Of a stretch of DNA of 64,000 bases, positions 63,691-64,000 are shown piece after piece. How positions within the stretch are numbered: position 1 is the first letter of the stretch; every line of letters starts with the position of its first letter. The stretch spans positions 8,044,396 to 8,108,395 of the forward strand of contig NC_085085.1 of assembly GCF_963422355.1 (NCBI RefSeq), given 5' to 3'. The DNA is from Corticium candelabrum (taxonomy: Eukaryota; Porifera; Homoscleromorpha; Homosclerophorida; Plakinidae). The notes under the pieces are model-generated. The model was not told the origin of the DNA. It ran no database searches and worked only from the letters and a program-made list of their open reading frames with translations. A program made the translations under genes and the position numbers.

Positions 63691-64000
63691 GTAAATCCAC
63701 AAATTTTCGCACGCAACTATTTTCATACATTTTACTAGCACGAAACTATTTTCATACATTTTACCAGAAGATCTTTCGTACGCATCTTATTTTCATACGG
63801 GATTAACAGACAATTTTAGCACACGCTAGTTGCATGCCTTGCACGACAGCAGCTGAGTCGTCAACCGAAGTGTAGTGTTGGGGTGCGCATTAGGACTAAT
63901 TCAAATGAACAAACCGTCACTGCTGCAAAAACATCAACTGCCTAGTTCACCTTCTGTTGATGCCATGCGAGATGTCTGTCAGAGTACTTTCAGAAACAGT
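63690..64000. mobile_element. Start of a TACCGTAAAT-ended element (cut by window end)
   Basis: TACCGTAAATCCACAAATTT followed by CGCACGCAACTATTTTC resembles the ends of the pogo-like element at 43313. TATTTTCATAC is repeated four times in the first 110 bp, as subterminal repeats. From 63905 an open plus-strand frame (MNKPSLLQKHQLPSSPSVDA) runs off the window; its product is unknown. Confidence 0.45.

Overview
This is eukaryotic, almost certainly metazoan, DNA. Genes are split by short GT-AG introns (mostly 50-100 bp), there are long CA/TA/CAGA microsatellites, and interspersed repeats fill the spaces. The compact introns, the ROCO kinase architecture and the retroelement types suggest an early-branching animal such as a sponge. 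That assignment is an inference from style, not a proof.

One host gene dominates. A LRRK2-type ROCO kinase lies on the minus strand from a start codon near 60575 to a stop at 7681-7683. I could thread 57 exons whose splice phases all agree, giving about 2880 codons in the order armadillo repeats, degenerate ankyrin repeats, serine-rich linker, leucine-rich repeats, ROC GTPase, COR, a Cys-rich CPxxC/CPxH segment, protein kinase and WD40-like propeller. Most introns are tiny. The long ones are 53369-60454, 38924-52416, 24588-36794 and 11087-15853, with 18179-19219 and 19467-20560 of intermediate size. They hold nearly all the transposable elements of the window. No second complete host gene was recognised.

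Region by region: 1-2000 is a long-TIR foldback element followed by a GC/CA microsatellite. 2300-2990 is a ~160-bp tandem repeat. 3183-7085 is a nearly complete but broken non-LTR retrotransposon with a restriction-like endonuclease (here family RLE-A). 7681-11086 holds the WD40 and kinase exons. 11087-15853 is an intron with two tRNA-derived SINEs, a ~900-bp CA array and a second foldback copy. 15854-24587 holds COR, ROC, LRR and ankyrin exons. 24588-36794 is an intron with a TIR element, a deleted Ty3/gypsy-like LTR element, a ~785-bp CA array, foldback elements and an RTE/CR1-like fragment. 36795-38923 holds armadillo exons. 38924-52416 is an intron with a THAP/DDE transposase relic, a 6.2-kb TIR element carrying a Myb/SANT-like gene relic, a pogo-like deletion derivative, and several RLE-A 3' fragments sitting in TA/CA repeats. 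52417-53368 holds armadillo exons. 53369-60454 is an intron with two copies of a second RLE retrotransposon (RLE-B). Exon 1 is at 60455-60575, and repeats and unassigned sequence follow to the end.

The host gene would encode a large cytoplasmic scaffold kinase with a GTPase switch. Everything else is mobile or derived from mobile DNA, and the elements nest: RLE-A fragments and a pogo-like derivative lie inside the TIR element, which lies inside an LRRK intron.
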